The position numbers were made by a program, and so were the translations under genes. Below, one piece after another: positions 8,085 to 17,110 of a DNA stretch of 64,000 nucleotides. This stretch comes from Corynebacterium tapiri (GTDB lineage Bacteria; Actinomycetota; Actinomycetes; Mycobacteriales; Mycobacteriaceae). The notes beneath the pieces were generated by a model, which was given only the letters and a program-made list of their open reading frames with translations, did no database searches and was not told where the DNA came from. Positions within the stretch are counted from its first letter, which is position 1; every line of letters begins with the position of its first letter. The DNA lies in assembly GCF_006334925.1 (NCBI RefSeq), contig NZ_VDHJ01000007.1:62001-126000 (forward strand), in the 5' to 3' direction.

Positions 8085-9388
8085 CGCGTCGGATAATGGG
8101 CGTGGAGACCGAATACGGCATCTCCGGCGCCTTGAGCCCTGACGAGACCGCACGCTATCTCTTCCGCCCGGTTGTCGCGGAGTATTCCTCAACCAACGTC
8201 TTTACTCCCAACGCCGGGCGCCTTTACCTCGACGTAGGCGCGCATCCGGAGGTCGCCACCGCTGAGTGCGATTCCATCGGACAGCTCTTGCGCTACGAGC
8301 GCGCCGGCGACCATCAGCTCAACGAGCTTGCTCTCCAGGCTGAGCAGGCACTGGCAGCTGAGGGGATCGGCGGCCAGGTGTATTTGTTTAAGAACAATGT
8401 GGACTCCGTCGGTAATTCGTACGGCTGCCACGAGAACTACCTGATCAGCCGCGCGGTGGCGTTGAAGGCTCTGGGAAAACAACTACTGCCTTTTATGATC
8501 ACCCGCCAGCTCATCGCCGGAGCGGGGTTGTACAAGAACGGGCAATTCCGCCTATCTCAACGAGCAGACCAGGTGTGGGAGGGAATCTCTTCGGCCACCA
8601 CCCGTTCACGCCCGATCATCAATACCCGCGACGAGCCGCACGGAGACTCCACCAAGTACCGACGCATGCACGTCATCGTCGGAGACTCCAACATGGCCGA
8701 GTCCACCTTCCTATTGAAGGTAGGTTCTACGCAGCTAGTCCTGGACATGATCGACGAAGGCTGGCCGCTGGACAACGTCGAGTTGGACAATCCCATTGCC
8801 CACATCCGCGACATCGCTCTCGACCCCACTGGCCAAACGCTCTTGGACTTGAAGGCCGGGGGAACCATTACGGCACTTGCGGTGCAAAAGCACCTGTGCG
8901 AGCGCGCCCAAGCCTTCCTGAGCGAACGAGAACCCGACCCAGACCTGGAGTACGTGGTTGACCTATGGGAACGCGTGATCACGGCCGTGGAAACGCAGGA
9001 TTTTGCGGCAGTGAGCACTGAGATTGACTGGGTGATTAAGCGGAATCTGCTCCAGCGATACGCCGGACGCGCCAGTGAAGATAAGTTGCGCCAGCTGGAT
9101 CTGGCGTACCACGACATCCGACCTGATCGCGGCCTTTTCTACGTTCTACAGCGCCGCGGACTCGTCCGACGCCATACCGACGAGGAGGACATTGCCCACG
9201 CGGTTGCCCACCCGCCGGCGACAACGCGAGCCGCGCTGCGCGGGCGCATCCTGGCGCAGGCTCGGGAAGCTGGCAAACCAGTCACCGTGGACTGGGTTCG
9301 GATGCGGGCGGGAGAAACTCAGGTAGAACTTCTCGATCCATTTGCTACGGACGAGGAACACATCGCCGGGCTGTTAAAGGAGCTGTAG
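8081..9388 (+). CDS. pafA: Pup--protein ligase
   Basis: PafA phosphorylates the C-terminal Glu of Pup with ATP and joins it to substrate lysines. The 435-residue protein has the MGVETEYGI metal-binding strand, the catalytic aspartate D51 in YLDVGAHPE and the KNNVDSVGNSYGCHENY segment shared with Dop. It lacks the Dop loop. The start is a GTG that overlaps the pup stop codon by four bases. The following pafB starts directly after the pafA TAG, so pup-pafA-pafB-pafC appear to be one transcription unit. Confidence 0.95.
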   Translation: MTRRIMGVETEYGISGALSPDETARYLFRPVVAEYSSTNVFTPNAGRLYLDVGAHPEVATAECDSIGQLLRYERAGDHQLNELALQAEQALAAEGIGGQVYLFKNNVDSVGNSYGCHENYLISRAVALKALGKQLLPFMITRQLIAGAGLYKNGQFRLSQRADQVWEGISSATTRSRPIINTRDEPHGDSTKYRRMHVIVGDSNMAESTFLLKVGSTQLVLDMIDEGWPLDNVELDNPIAHIRDIALDPTGQTLLDLKAGGTITALAVQKHLCERAQAFLSEREPDPDLEYVVDLWERVITAVETQDFAAVSTEIDWVIKRNLLQRYAGRASEDKLRQLDLAYHDIRPDRGLFYVLQRRGLVRRHTDEEDIAHAVAHPPATTRAALRGRILAQAREAGKPVTVDWVRMRAGETQVELLDPFATDEEHIAGLLKEL

Positions 9389-10288
9389 GTGGAGCAACAC
9401 AACGCCGACATCCTCTACCGCCAGACAAATCTCGCATTCGCGCTGCTTGATGATCCACGCGCCCGTAGTTGGGAGTGGATTCGCACCCACGTTGACGGCT
9501 ACCAAAAGCTCGATCGTCGAACGATCCAGCGCGACGTCCAACAACTCCACGAGGCAGGAGTTCCGCTGGTCAAACGGGACGGAGGTGTGGCTATTCGCCA
9601 TGATGACTACGAGCTTGCCCCCGTCCGCTTCACTCCTGCCGAGGCAACAGTGGTCGGCCTCGCCGGAGATCTTGGCCGCGCCGGGCAGCTGGCCGCATTC
9701 GCACGCTCGGGCTGGACAAAGTTAGCGGCTGCCGGAGCCCAGAAGAATCTTGAGTTGCGCGACCCCTACGCGTCTTTCGACGATTCCACCATTCTCGACC
9801 CCGCCACGCTCACGACTGTGCTCAAAGCGATTAGGCGTAGTCGCAGTGTCACGCTTGATTACCGTCGATCACCGGTAGACGAACCGCAGCGGCGCTCGCT
9901 TGATCCGTGGGGTTTTGTCCCGCTTAGCGGGCGCGTGTACTTGGTGGGATTCGACCTCGAGCGCGACGCTCCGCGCAGCTTCCGTGCAACCAAGGTTTCC
10001 GCCGTCGAGCTCAGCGAAAACCCCATCCAGCACCCGCCGGTTGAAGATCTTTTCGACGTCGTTCGGGGCTCGCTGTCTAAGGCTCGCACGGACGCTCGAC
10101 TGCTGGTGGGCGAGGACTATCACGATCAGTTTGGGCCAGCGGTTGATGGGGTCGTCGAGCTACGAGATGTCGACCGCGAGGCGCTCATCCGCGCGGTAGC
10201 CAGTACGGATGTCGACGTCACCGTGAACGCACCCGAAGATGTAAAACAGGACGTCATTGCGCTTTTGCAGGAGGCAGTCCATGACTGA
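9389..10288 (+). CDS. pafB: WYL-domain transcriptional regulator PafB
   Basis: The 299-residue protein has an N-terminal winged-helix domain (about residues 1-60, LDRRTIQRDVQQLHEAG) and a central WYL domain (about 130-215) with PWGFVPLSGRVYLVGFDLE; the usual W of the WYL triplet is Y. In mycobacteria PafB and PafC form a heterodimeric activator of the LexA-independent DNA-damage response and do not take part in pupylation itself; that role is transferred here by homology. The GTG start directly abuts the pafA stop, and the end overlaps pafC by eight bases. Confidence 0.9.
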   Translation: MEQHNADILYRQTNLAFALLDDPRARSWEWIRTHVDGYQKLDRRTIQRDVQQLHEAGVPLVKRDGGVAIRHDDYELAPVRFTPAEATVVGLAGDLGRAGQLAAFARSGWTKLAAAGAQKNLELRDPYASFDDSTILDPATLTTVLKAIRRSRSVTLDYRRSPVDEPQRRSLDPWGFVPLSGRVYLVGFDLERDAPRSFRATKVSAVELSENPIQHPPVEDLFDVVRGSLSKARTDARLLVGEDYHDQFGPAVDGVVELRDVDREALIRAVASTDVDVTVNAPEDVKQDVIALLQEAVHD

Positions 10289-11279
10289 CCGTCGAGCCGA
10301 CCTCGTACGTGCCCTCAACCTCATTCCGTATTTCCGTTCGCACCCGGACCACACGCTGCTGGAGGCAGCAACGAACTTGGGTATGGACCACAAGCAGATG
10401 GTCAGGGACCTCCAGCGACTGCATACCTCGGGCGTGGGCACGCACACCGAAGAGCTCATTGACCTCACGTTCAACGCCAATCGCACGTCAGTAGAGATCA
10501 CCGAGGATCAGGGGTTGACCAAGCCGCTGCGACTGACGCAGGTGGAGGCAGCAGCGTTGTTGCTGTCCCTGGAACAGTTGGCACCCTATGTGGACGATCG
10601 CGCAGCAGTGGATTCTGCTGCCCAGACTCTGCGCACTCTGCTCGGCGGTGCTGCGCGCGGCGTGGTCACCTCCGAAGTAGGTGAAGGGGGAGAGGCCACC
10701 GTATCGGATCAGTCAACAACTGCGCAGGTCCGCACCGTCAATACCGCGCTGCTGACTAAACGACGCCTGAAGATTGCCTACTATTCGGAGTCCTCCGGTT
10801 CGGTCACCGAGCGCACGATCGATCCCGTTCGCCTCTTCTTTGCCTCCGGCTTCAGCTACCTACTCGCATGGGACCTCGAACGGGACGACCACCGTACTTT
10901 CCGCCTGGATCGCATCCAGGAGGCGGTGCTTCTCGACGACAAAGTCTCCCGCCACCCAGCGCCCAAAAAGCCTTCCGGGGTGAAGGGTGAAAATGGCCCC
11001 TTCAGCTTTCACAATCAGGCTGAGGTCGAGGTTGCCCGGACGGCGACGTGGCTGGCGGATTACCATCCCATCACGCTGCATTCCGCAGACGATGATCCTG
11101 CTGCTCCCATGGTACCGGGCACGCTGTCGTACGGCAGTGATGAGTGGCTGGTACGGTTCTGCCTGAGCAACGCCGACCGACTCCGATTGGTGTCTCCAAC
11201 ATCACTCGCCCAAGAGGTCTCTCGTCGAGCAAAAGAGAGACTTTCCCGATATGCTGAATCAATCTCTGAGCAACGTTAG
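10281..11279 (+). CDS. pafC: WYL-domain transcriptional regulator PafC
   Basis: The partner of PafB, 332 residues from the ATG at 10281, which has a good SD (GGAGG) inside the end of pafB; the open frame extends to 10257 but without an SD. The N-terminal winged helix (about residues 1-60, LGMDHKQMVRDLQRLH) is followed by a WYL-like domain with VRLFFASGFSYLLAWDLE in which the WYL triplet is largely lost. The eight-base overlap with pafB fits equimolar synthesis of a heterodimer. tatA follows 16 bases after the stop. Confidence 0.9.
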   Translation: MTDRRADLVRALNLIPYFRSHPDHTLLEAATNLGMDHKQMVRDLQRLHTSGVGTHTEELIDLTFNANRTSVEITEDQGLTKPLRLTQVEAAALLLSLEQLAPYVDDRAAVDSAAQTLRTLLGGAARGVVTSEVGEGGEATVSDQSTTAQVRTVNTALLTKRRLKIAYYSESSGSVTERTIDPVRLFFASGFSYLLAWDLERDDHRTFRLDRIQEAVLLDDKVSRHPAPKKPSGVKGENGPFSFHNQAEVEVARTATWLADYHPITLHSADDDPAAPMVPGTLSYGSDEWLVRFCLSNADRLRLVSPTSLAQEVSRRAKERLSRYAESISEQR

Positions 11280-11295
11280 GAAAGGTAGTTAACTC

Positions 11296-11589
11296 ATGAA
11301 CCTCGGGCCTATGGAAATCGGTCTGATCCTGCTGATCATCCTGCTTCTTTTCGGAGCTACCAAGCTTCCTAACCTGGCTCGTTCCGTGGGACGTTCCGCC
11401 CGCATCTTCAAGTCGGAGATGAAGGAGATGAACAACGAGAACAAGCCTGCTGCACCTCAGGCACAGTCTGAGGACTTCTGGGACCGTCCGGAGAACCAGC
11501 CGCGCGCAATCGATAACCGCCCGGCAAACCCAACGACCGAAGTGCGCTACCAGCCGCAGCAGCACAACGAGAACCCGCAGGCTCGCTAA
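11296..11589 (+). CDS. tatA: Sec-independent protein translocase subunit TatA
   Basis: A 97-residue Tat pore-forming subunit. It has one N-terminal membrane helix (about residues 5-22, GPMEIGLILLIILLLFG), the hinge ATKLPNLARSVG, an amphipathic helix with KSEMKEM and a polar tail rich in Gln, Asn and Pro. The AGGAAAGG SD precedes the ATG. It sits between pafC and tatC in the usual actinobacterial arrangement. Confidence 0.95.
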   Translation: MNLGPMEIGLILLIILLLFGATKLPNLARSVGRSARIFKSEMKEMNNENKPAAPQAQSEDFWDRPENQPRAIDNRPANPTTEVRYQPQQHNENPQAR

Positions 11590-11615
11590 GAAATACGTAG
11601 GGTTCTGCTGCTTTT

Positions 11616-12581
11616 ATGTCTGCCAAACGTTCGCGATCGGCAGCTGCCAAGGCGCCGAGCGCCCGGGCGCGTCGAAAAGCAAATCCCACCGGGGACATGC
11701 CCCTGGTGGAGCACCTTAAAGAGCTACGTCTCCGCCTCATCTACTCGGTACTCGCGTTCTTCGCAGCGGGAGTATTGGGCTTTATCTGGTATCAAACCGC
11801 ACCTCCTGGGATTGCTCCGCTCGGAGAGATCATGCGTGGGCCTTATTGCAGCCTGCCCCCAGAGTTCCGCGCCGACTTCACCGGTGATGGGGAATGCCGC
11901 CTATTGGCGACGAGTCCATTTGAGATGTTCCTACTTCGCCTGCGCGTGAGCGCCCTGGTGGGCATCATTTTGTCCTCGCCCATCTGGCTGTATCAGATCT
12001 GGGCATTTATCACTCCTGGCTTGCATAAGAACGAGCGTCGGTGGACGTTCACCTTCGTTTCCCTGGCCGTCATCCTCTTTGTCACGGGCGCGGTGATGGC
12101 CTACTTCGTCATCGACATGGGCCTGTACTTCCTGCTTACTATCGGTGAAGAGGCCCAGGTCGCGGCTCTCACCGGTAAGGAGTATTACGGCTTCGTTCTG
12201 GCCTTCGTGGTGATCTTCGGCGCTTGTTTCGAGGTGCCCTTGATCATCGTGATGCTCAACATTCTGGGGATCCTGGAGTACCGCTCAGTGCGCGGAAAGC
12301 GCCGGATCATTTGGGTCATCACCTACGTGATCGCAGCTCCCATTAGCCCAGGCGGCGATCCGTTCTCCATGCTCGCACTGGGCACGAGCGTTGGCCTACT
12401 CATCGAGCTCGCCTTCCAATTCTGCAAGTGGAACGACAAGCGTAGGGGAGTCTCGCTTGACGACGATCTTGCCGACCTCGACGACGAGAAGGCCTCCGAG
12501 CTGGACTACCAGCCCGAACCGATCGAGCCGGCTAATCCCACGGCACCGGTGACTAAGGCTAACTTCGACGACGTACTCTAG
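11616..12581 (+). CDS. tatC: Sec-independent protein translocase subunit TatC
   Basis: The 321-residue polytopic subunit recognises twin-arginine signal peptides. A basic N-terminal stretch (residues 1-27) leads into the hallmark MPLVEHLKELRLRLIYSVL of TatC, then six predicted membrane helices, with an acidic C-terminal tail (DDDLADLDDEKASELD) in the cytoplasm. M28 is an alternative start at the hallmark motif. tatA is 26 bases upstream and helY follows after five bases. Confidence 0.95.
   Translation: MSAKRSRSAAAKAPSARARRKANPTGDMPLVEHLKELRLRLIYSVLAFFAAGVLGFIWYQTAPPGIAPLGEIMRGPYCSLPPEFRADFTGDGECRLLATSPFEMFLLRLRVSALVGIILSSPIWLYQIWAFITPGLHKNERRWTFTFVSLAVILFVTGAVMAYFVIDMGLYFLLTIGEEAQVAALTGKEYYGFVLAFVVIFGACFEVPLIIVMLNILGILEYRSVRGKRRIIWVITYVIAAPISPGGDPFSMLALGTSVGLLIELAFQFCKWNDKRRGVSLDDDLADLDDEKASELDYQPEPIEPANPTAPVTKANFDDVL
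12574..12579 (+). promoter_or_regulatory. -10 hexamer TACTCT of helY
   Basis: TACTCT ends seven bases before the helY ATG, overlapping the last codons of tatC. It may give helY a leaderless promoter of its own in addition to read-through from tatAC. Confidence 0.35.
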
Positions 12582-12586
12582 AGGGC

Positions 12587-15229
12587 ATGTCCCTTCTCGA
12601 CGAGTTCGTATCTCACTTGTCTTTTGAGCTGGATGATTTCCAGCTCCAAGGTTGCCGTAGCGTGCAAGACGAGCGCTCTGTGCTCGTCTGCGCGCCAACC
12701 GGTGCAGGTAAGACGATCGTGGGAGAGTTTGCCGCCGCAGTTGCTTTGCGCCAGGGAACCCGGTGTTTTTACACCACTCCGATTAAGGCACTGAGCAATC
12801 AGAAGTTCCATGATCTCGTCACGGATCACGGCGAGGACGCGGTGGGGCTGCTTACCGGGGATGTTTCCATCAACCCCTCCGCACCGATCGTGGTCATGAC
12901 CACCGAGGTCTTGCGCAACATGATCTACGCGTCCTCCGGGTCTCTGGATCGCCTTACGCATGTGGTGATGGACGAGATCCACTTCCTTGCTGACCGAGAC
13001 CGGGGAGCTGTGTGGGAGGAGGTGATCCTCGGATTGGAGGATCACGTCCAACTGATCGGGTTGTCGGCGACTGTGTCGAACTCGGAGGAGTTTGGCGAGT
13101 GGTTGCGGACCGTTCGTGGTGACACCGACATCGTCGTATCTGATCACCGTCCCATTCCGCTCGACCAGCACATGATGGTAGGTCGACGCGTCTACGAACT
13201 CTTTGAGCCCGGCAGCGACCGGGTCAACGGCCAGTTGCTCAGCAAGATTGAACGGGTCGAACGTGCAGAAGATCGTTTTCGTCCCCTTGGCCGCCCCGAG
13301 GTCATTAGCGTGTTGCGCGATCGGGACATGCTGCCGGCCATCACGTTCATCTTTTCGCGTGCAGGCTGCGACGGCGCGCTCTTCCAGTGCCTGCGCTCGC
13401 AGCTAGTCCTCACTACCTCGGAGGAGTCGGCATTAATTAAGGAGCTTGTCGACGACGCAGTCGCCGACATTGACCCGGAAGATCTGCAGGTCCTGCGCTT
13501 TACGCAGTGGAGGGCAGCTCTTATGCGGGGGTTCGCGGCTCACCACGCGGGCATGCTGCCTGCTTTTCGACACATCGTCGAGAGGCTCTTTGTTCGCGGC
13601 CTGCTCAAGGCAGTTTTCGCCACGGAAACTCTGGCCTTGGGGATCAACATGCCGGCGCGCACCGTCGTGTTGGAAAAGCTGGTGAAGTTCAACGGAGAAA
13701 CTCACGCCGACCTCACTCCAGGGCAATACACCCAGCTCACTGGGCGTGCTGGGCGACGCGGCATCGACCACATGGGTAATGCCGTCGTGCAGTGGGCACC
13801 CGCGCTCGACCCCCGGGCGGTGGCAGGATTGGCTTCGACCAGGACGTATCCCTTGGTTTCTACTTTCGCCCCGGGATACAACATGGCGATCAACATGGTG
13901 AAGATGAACGGTCGTGAAGAGTCTCTGCGCTTGATTGAGAAGTCCTTCGCACAGTTCCAGGCGGACGCCTCCGTGGTCGGCGACGTACGCGCGATAGAGA
14001 AGGAAAGCCAGGTCGTTGACTCGCTAGAGGATGCCCTGGATAACCGGATCCGTGAACTGGCCGTCCCAGGTGGCCGTGCCGACATCGTGGACTACGTGCA
14101 ACTGCGGCAACGCCTCAGCCGAGAGGAGCGCGAAGCCAAGCAACGTGCCAGCACCGAGCGTAAGAAGGAGGTCGTGGCTGTCCTGGGCAAGCTCCAGGTG
14201 GGTGATGTGATTGCCCTAGCGGGGCCAAAGCGCCCCCAGCTCGCAGCGGTGGTCACACCAGCATCCCAGCCCCATGACCCCCGCCCCTGGATCACTACTG
14301 AAAAGGGATGGTCCGGTCGGATCGACGCCAGTGGCATCGCAATCCCGCCGATCACCATTGGTCGCATTCGGGTGCCCAAGAACGTGCGCAATCACCCGCG
14401 GCGTAATACACGCATGATTACCGCAGAGTTGCGCCGCGGACACTTCGAGCGCCCCAAGTCGATGAAGGCTCGTTCTCGCGTCTCCTCCAAGATCAAGAAT
14501 CAGATCCGGGAACACCCGGTGCATGCGTGGCCGGTCTCGGACCGGGAGGAACTCGCCCGGCTGGCGCTGGAATACTCCCAGGCAAAGTCCACCCTGGACG
14601 CGCGCAAGGCCACGGTCTCTCGGGCCAAAGACACGCTCGGATCCCACTTTGACCGCATCCTCGGTTTGCTCAGCGAGATGGATTATGTCGAGGTTGAAGC
14701 AGGCGAGTACCAGGTCACCGAGGAAGGGGAGAGGCTAGCGCGAATCCACGCAGGCTCAGACCTGCTCATCGCTCAATGCCTCAAGCGGGGGGTTTGGGAC
14801 AATCTCGACCCTGCGGAGCTCGCGGGCGCGGTGTCGACTTGTGTATTCGAAAACCGCAAGGCCCTGGCAGAAGGCGAGGTTGATGTCCCCACCGACGCAA
14901 TGGCGGCAGCGATTACCCACACCCAGCGTGTCTGGGGCGAGTTGGCCTCAGACGAACGACGCCACCGGCTACCACTTAGCCGGGAACCTGATCCGGCCTT
15001 TGCTACTGCCGCGCACCAGTGGGCCGCCGGTGCTCCACTGGGGTATTGCCTGCAAGCGGCGGCGCACGGAGGCGCCGAGCTCACTCCTGGAGACTTTGTC
15101 CGTTCCTGCCTTCAGCTCAATGATGCGCTCGAGCAGGTTGCTAAAACTGCTTACACGGATGAGGTACGTCGAAACGCGCGCAAAGCTATCGGCGCGATCT
15201 CCCGCGGAGTCGTCGCGGTAAGTGCCTAA
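12587..15229 (+). CDS. helY: Ski2/Mtr4-like DExH RNA helicase
   Basis: The 880-residue superfamily-2 helicase resembles mycobacterial HelY. Motif I APTGAGKT is near residues 37-44, motif II DEIH at 129-132, motif III LSATVSN near 165 and motif VI QLTGRAGRRGID at 383-394. The C-terminal half carries the region that in Ski2/Mtr4 proteins forms the DSHCT domain (LERGEVD-type helices around 700-880). The substrate in bacteria is unknown; RNA processing or decay is the likely role. It follows tatC in many actinobacteria without an obvious functional link. Confidence 0.88.
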   Translation: MSLLDEFVSHLSFELDDFQLQGCRSVQDERSVLVCAPTGAGKTIVGEFAAAVALRQGTRCFYTTPIKALSNQKFHDLVTDHGEDAVGLLTGDVSINPSAPIVVMTTEVLRNMIYASSGSLDRLTHVVMDEIHFLADRDRGAVWEEVILGLEDHVQLIGLSATVSNSEEFGEWLRTVRGDTDIVVSDHRPIPLDQHMMVGRRVYELFEPGSDRVNGQLLSKIERVERAEDRFRPLGRPEVISVLRDRDMLPAITFIFSRAGCDGALFQCLRSQLVLTTSEESALIKELVDDAVADIDPEDLQVLRFTQWRAALMRGFAAHHAGMLPAFRHIVERLFVRGLLKAVFATETLALGINMPARTVVLEKLVKFNGETHADLTPGQYTQLTGRAGRRGIDHMGNAVVQWAPALDPRAVAGLASTRTYPLVSTFAPGYNMAINMVKMNGREESLRLIEKSFAQFQADASVVGDVRAIEKESQVVDSLEDALDNRIRELAVPGGRADIVDYVQLRQRLSREEREAKQRASTERKKEVVAVLGKLQVGDVIALAGPKRPQLAAVVTPASQPHDPRPWITTEKGWSGRIDASGIAIPPITIGRIRVPKNVRNHPRRNTRMITAELRRGHFERPKSMKARSRVSSKIKNQIREHPVHAWPVSDREELARLALEYSQAKSTLDARKATVSRAKDTLGSHFDRILGLLSEMDYVEVEAGEYQVTEEGERLARIHAGSDLLIAQCLKRGVWDNLDPAELAGAVSTCVFENRKALAEGEVDVPTDAMAAAITHTQRVWGELASDERRHRLPLSREPDPAFATAAHQWAAGAPLGYCLQAAAHGGAELTPGDFVRSCLQLNDALEQVAKTAYTDEVRRNARKAIGAISRGVVAVSA

Positions 15230-15246
15230 GCATTTTACGGTGCTCC

Positions 15247-15252
15247 TACACT
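15247..15252 (+). promoter_or_regulatory. -10 hexamer TACACT of the M24 peptidase gene
   Basis: TACACT ends seven bases before the ATG at 15260 with no SD between, as expected for a leaderless mRNA. Confidence 0.45.
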
Positions 15253-15259
15253 GGCGGGT

Positions 15260-16327
15260 ATGGAAAAGAAGTTTGCAGAACGTATTCGCCGCGCCCAGGA
15301 ACTCGTCGCTAACCAGGAATGGGGCGGACTCGTCGTTGGTACCGGGCCGGAGCTGGCCTACTTCATCAATAGCTGGACCAGCTCGCATGAGCGACTAACT
15401 GCCCTGGTTATTTCGGCTAGCTCGGCAGTGGTGATCGCCCCCATAACCGATGTGGCTCAGTTGGAGCGCGAAGTGGGTTCGGATGTGGAGATCAGGAGCT
15501 TCCGCGACGGACAAGACCCATACGCTATGGTCGCGGAACTCGTGGGCCGTGGCCAGATTGGGCTCGGATCCTCCCTCAGCGCACCGCACGTTTTGGGCAT
15601 CCAGCGTGCCGTCGCAGGGGAGACCAGTCTGTTGCCGGCCGGACTGTTCCAGGTCAAAGAGGATGAGGAAATTGCCTTTTTGCGGGAGGCCGCAGAGGCT
15701 ATCGACGCAGTACACGCCCAGGTTCCGGCGCTGCTACGAGCAGGTCGTACGGAGCGGGAAATCGCCGACGAGCTGCACGAACTCATCCTGAAGGAGCACG
15801 TTGAGGTCGACTTCGTCATCGTTGGCTCGGGCCCCAACGGTGCGGATCCCCACCATTCTTTCTCCGATCGAGTGCTCCAACCCGGCGATCCCGTGGTCAT
15901 CGATTTGGGAGGGCGCATGCCCTCTGGATATCGCTCGGACTGCACCCGTACGCACGTTGTCCCGGGTGGAAATCCCCCTGCTGAGTTTGAACGCGCATAT
16001 GAGGCTGTGCACAAGGCCTACCGGGCGGCCATTGACGCCGTTCGCCCTGGTATCCGCGCAGAAGAACTCGACGCGGTAGCGCGCGAGATCATCGAAAGCT
16101 ACGGCCTTGGAGAGTATTTCACTCACCGTTTGGGCCACGGCATTGGTATGTCAACGCACGAGGAGCCCTACCTTCTTTCTGGCAATGAGCAGGAGATCGC
16201 CCGCAACATGGCGTTCTCTATTGAGCCTGGAGTGTACGTGCCAGGGGAGTGGGGCGTGCGGATCGAAGACATCGTCGTGGTAGCAGATGAGGCCATTCGC
16301 TTGAATCTTCAACCAACCAAGCGCTAG
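15260..16327 (+). CDS. M24-family Xaa-Pro dipeptidase
   Basis: A 355-residue pita-bread-fold metallopeptidase that cleaves Xaa-Pro dipeptides or similar substrates in the cytosol. The N-terminal creatinase-like domain (1-120) is followed by the catalytic domain with the metal ligands in VIDLGG and YRSDCTRTHVV (two Asp), HRLGHGIGMSTHEEPYL (His), SIEPGVYV (Glu) and WGVRIEDIVV (Glu). All five ligands are present. It resembles mycobacterial PepE/PepQ; the exact dipeptide specificity cannot be read from sequence. Confidence 0.88.
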   Translation: MEKKFAERIRRAQELVANQEWGGLVVGTGPELAYFINSWTSSHERLTALVISASSAVVIAPITDVAQLEREVGSDVEIRSFRDGQDPYAMVAELVGRGQIGLGSSLSAPHVLGIQRAVAGETSLLPAGLFQVKEDEEIAFLREAAEAIDAVHAQVPALLRAGRTEREIADELHELILKEHVEVDFVIVGSGPNGADPHHSFSDRVLQPGDPVVIDLGGRMPSGYRSDCTRTHVVPGGNPPAEFERAYEAVHKAYRAAIDAVRPGIRAEELDAVAREIIESYGLGEYFTHRLGHGIGMSTHEEPYLLSGNEQEIARNMAFSIEPGVYVPGEWGVRIEDIVVVADEAIRLNLQPTKR

Positions 16328-16330
16328 TAT
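16325..16330 (+). promoter_or_regulatory. -10 hexamer TAGTAT, starting with the peptidase stop codon
   Basis: TAGTAT begins with the TAG stop of the M24 peptidase (16325-16327) and ends six bases before the next ATG at 16337. No SD is present. Confidence 0.5.
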
Positions 16331-16336
16331 GTTGAC

Positions 16337-17110
16337 ATGAACACTACCGCGCTCTTTGTCGGCCACGGCAGCCCGATGAACGCCATTCAGGACAACGAAT
16401 TCACCCGTACCTGGAACAACATCGGGCAATCGCTTGCTCCGCGCGCAATTGTCTCCGTTTCAGCCCACTGGTACACCCGTGGCACGGGTGTCACTGCCAT
16501 GACCAACCCGAAGACGATCCACGACTTCTGGGGCTTTCCCGCTGAGCTCAACGCAGTCCAGTACGAGGCTCCTGGTGATCCGGAGATTGCAGAGCTCGTC
16601 AAGGATGTAGCCAAGCCCACACTCGTGCATTCTGACCATGAGTGGGGACTGGACCACGGAACGTGGTCCGTGCTCAAACACATGTTTCCCGAGGCAAAGA
16701 TCCCGGTAATCCAGGTTTCCATCGATGCCACCAAGCCCTTCGAGGAGCACGTGGCGTTGGGGACCCGTCTGGCCAAGCTAGCGACGGACAACAACGTGCT
16801 CATCGTCGGCTCCGGAAACGTCGTGCACAATCTCTCACTCATGGACTGGCACGCAGAGAACCAGGGCTATTCCTGGGCCGAATCTTTCGATGAGGCAGCA
16901 CGCGACATCATGGTGACCGACCCGTCGCGCCTACCAGCTCTGATGAGTCACGAAGCGTTCGAACGCGCTGTGCCGACTCCGGATCACTTCCTCCCGCTGG
17001 CCTACGTTGCGGGTGTGTCGGCAGCAACGGAATCTGCCGACATTTCCACCTTTAACGAGGAAAGAACGATGGGATCGCTGTCGATGACGGGGTACCGTGT
17101 AACAGCATGA
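16337..17110 (+). CDS. DODA-type (LigB-like, class III) extradiol dioxygenase family protein
   Basis: The 257-residue protein belongs to the YgiD/4,5-DOPA-dioxygenase group of class III extradiol enzymes, which bind a metal through histidines and open catechol rings. Family marks are FVGHGSPMNAI at the start, VSVSAHWYTRG near residue 40, HSDHEWGLDHGTWSVLKHMFP in the middle and VGSGNVVHNLS. The physiological substrate in corynebacteria is not known. The gene ends with an ATGA overlap onto the downstream reductase gene, so the two are translationally coupled. Confidence 0.85.
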   Translation: MNTTALFVGHGSPMNAIQDNEFTRTWNNIGQSLAPRAIVSVSAHWYTRGTGVTAMTNPKTIHDFWGFPAELNAVQYEAPGDPEIAELVKDVAKPTLVHSDHEWGLDHGTWSVLKHMFPEAKIPVIQVSIDATKPFEEHVALGTRLAKLATDNNVLIVGSGNVVHNLSLMDWHAENQGYSWAESFDEAARDIMVTDPSRLPALMSHEAFERAVPTPDHFLPLAYVAGVSAATESADISTFNEERTMGSLSMTGYRVTA

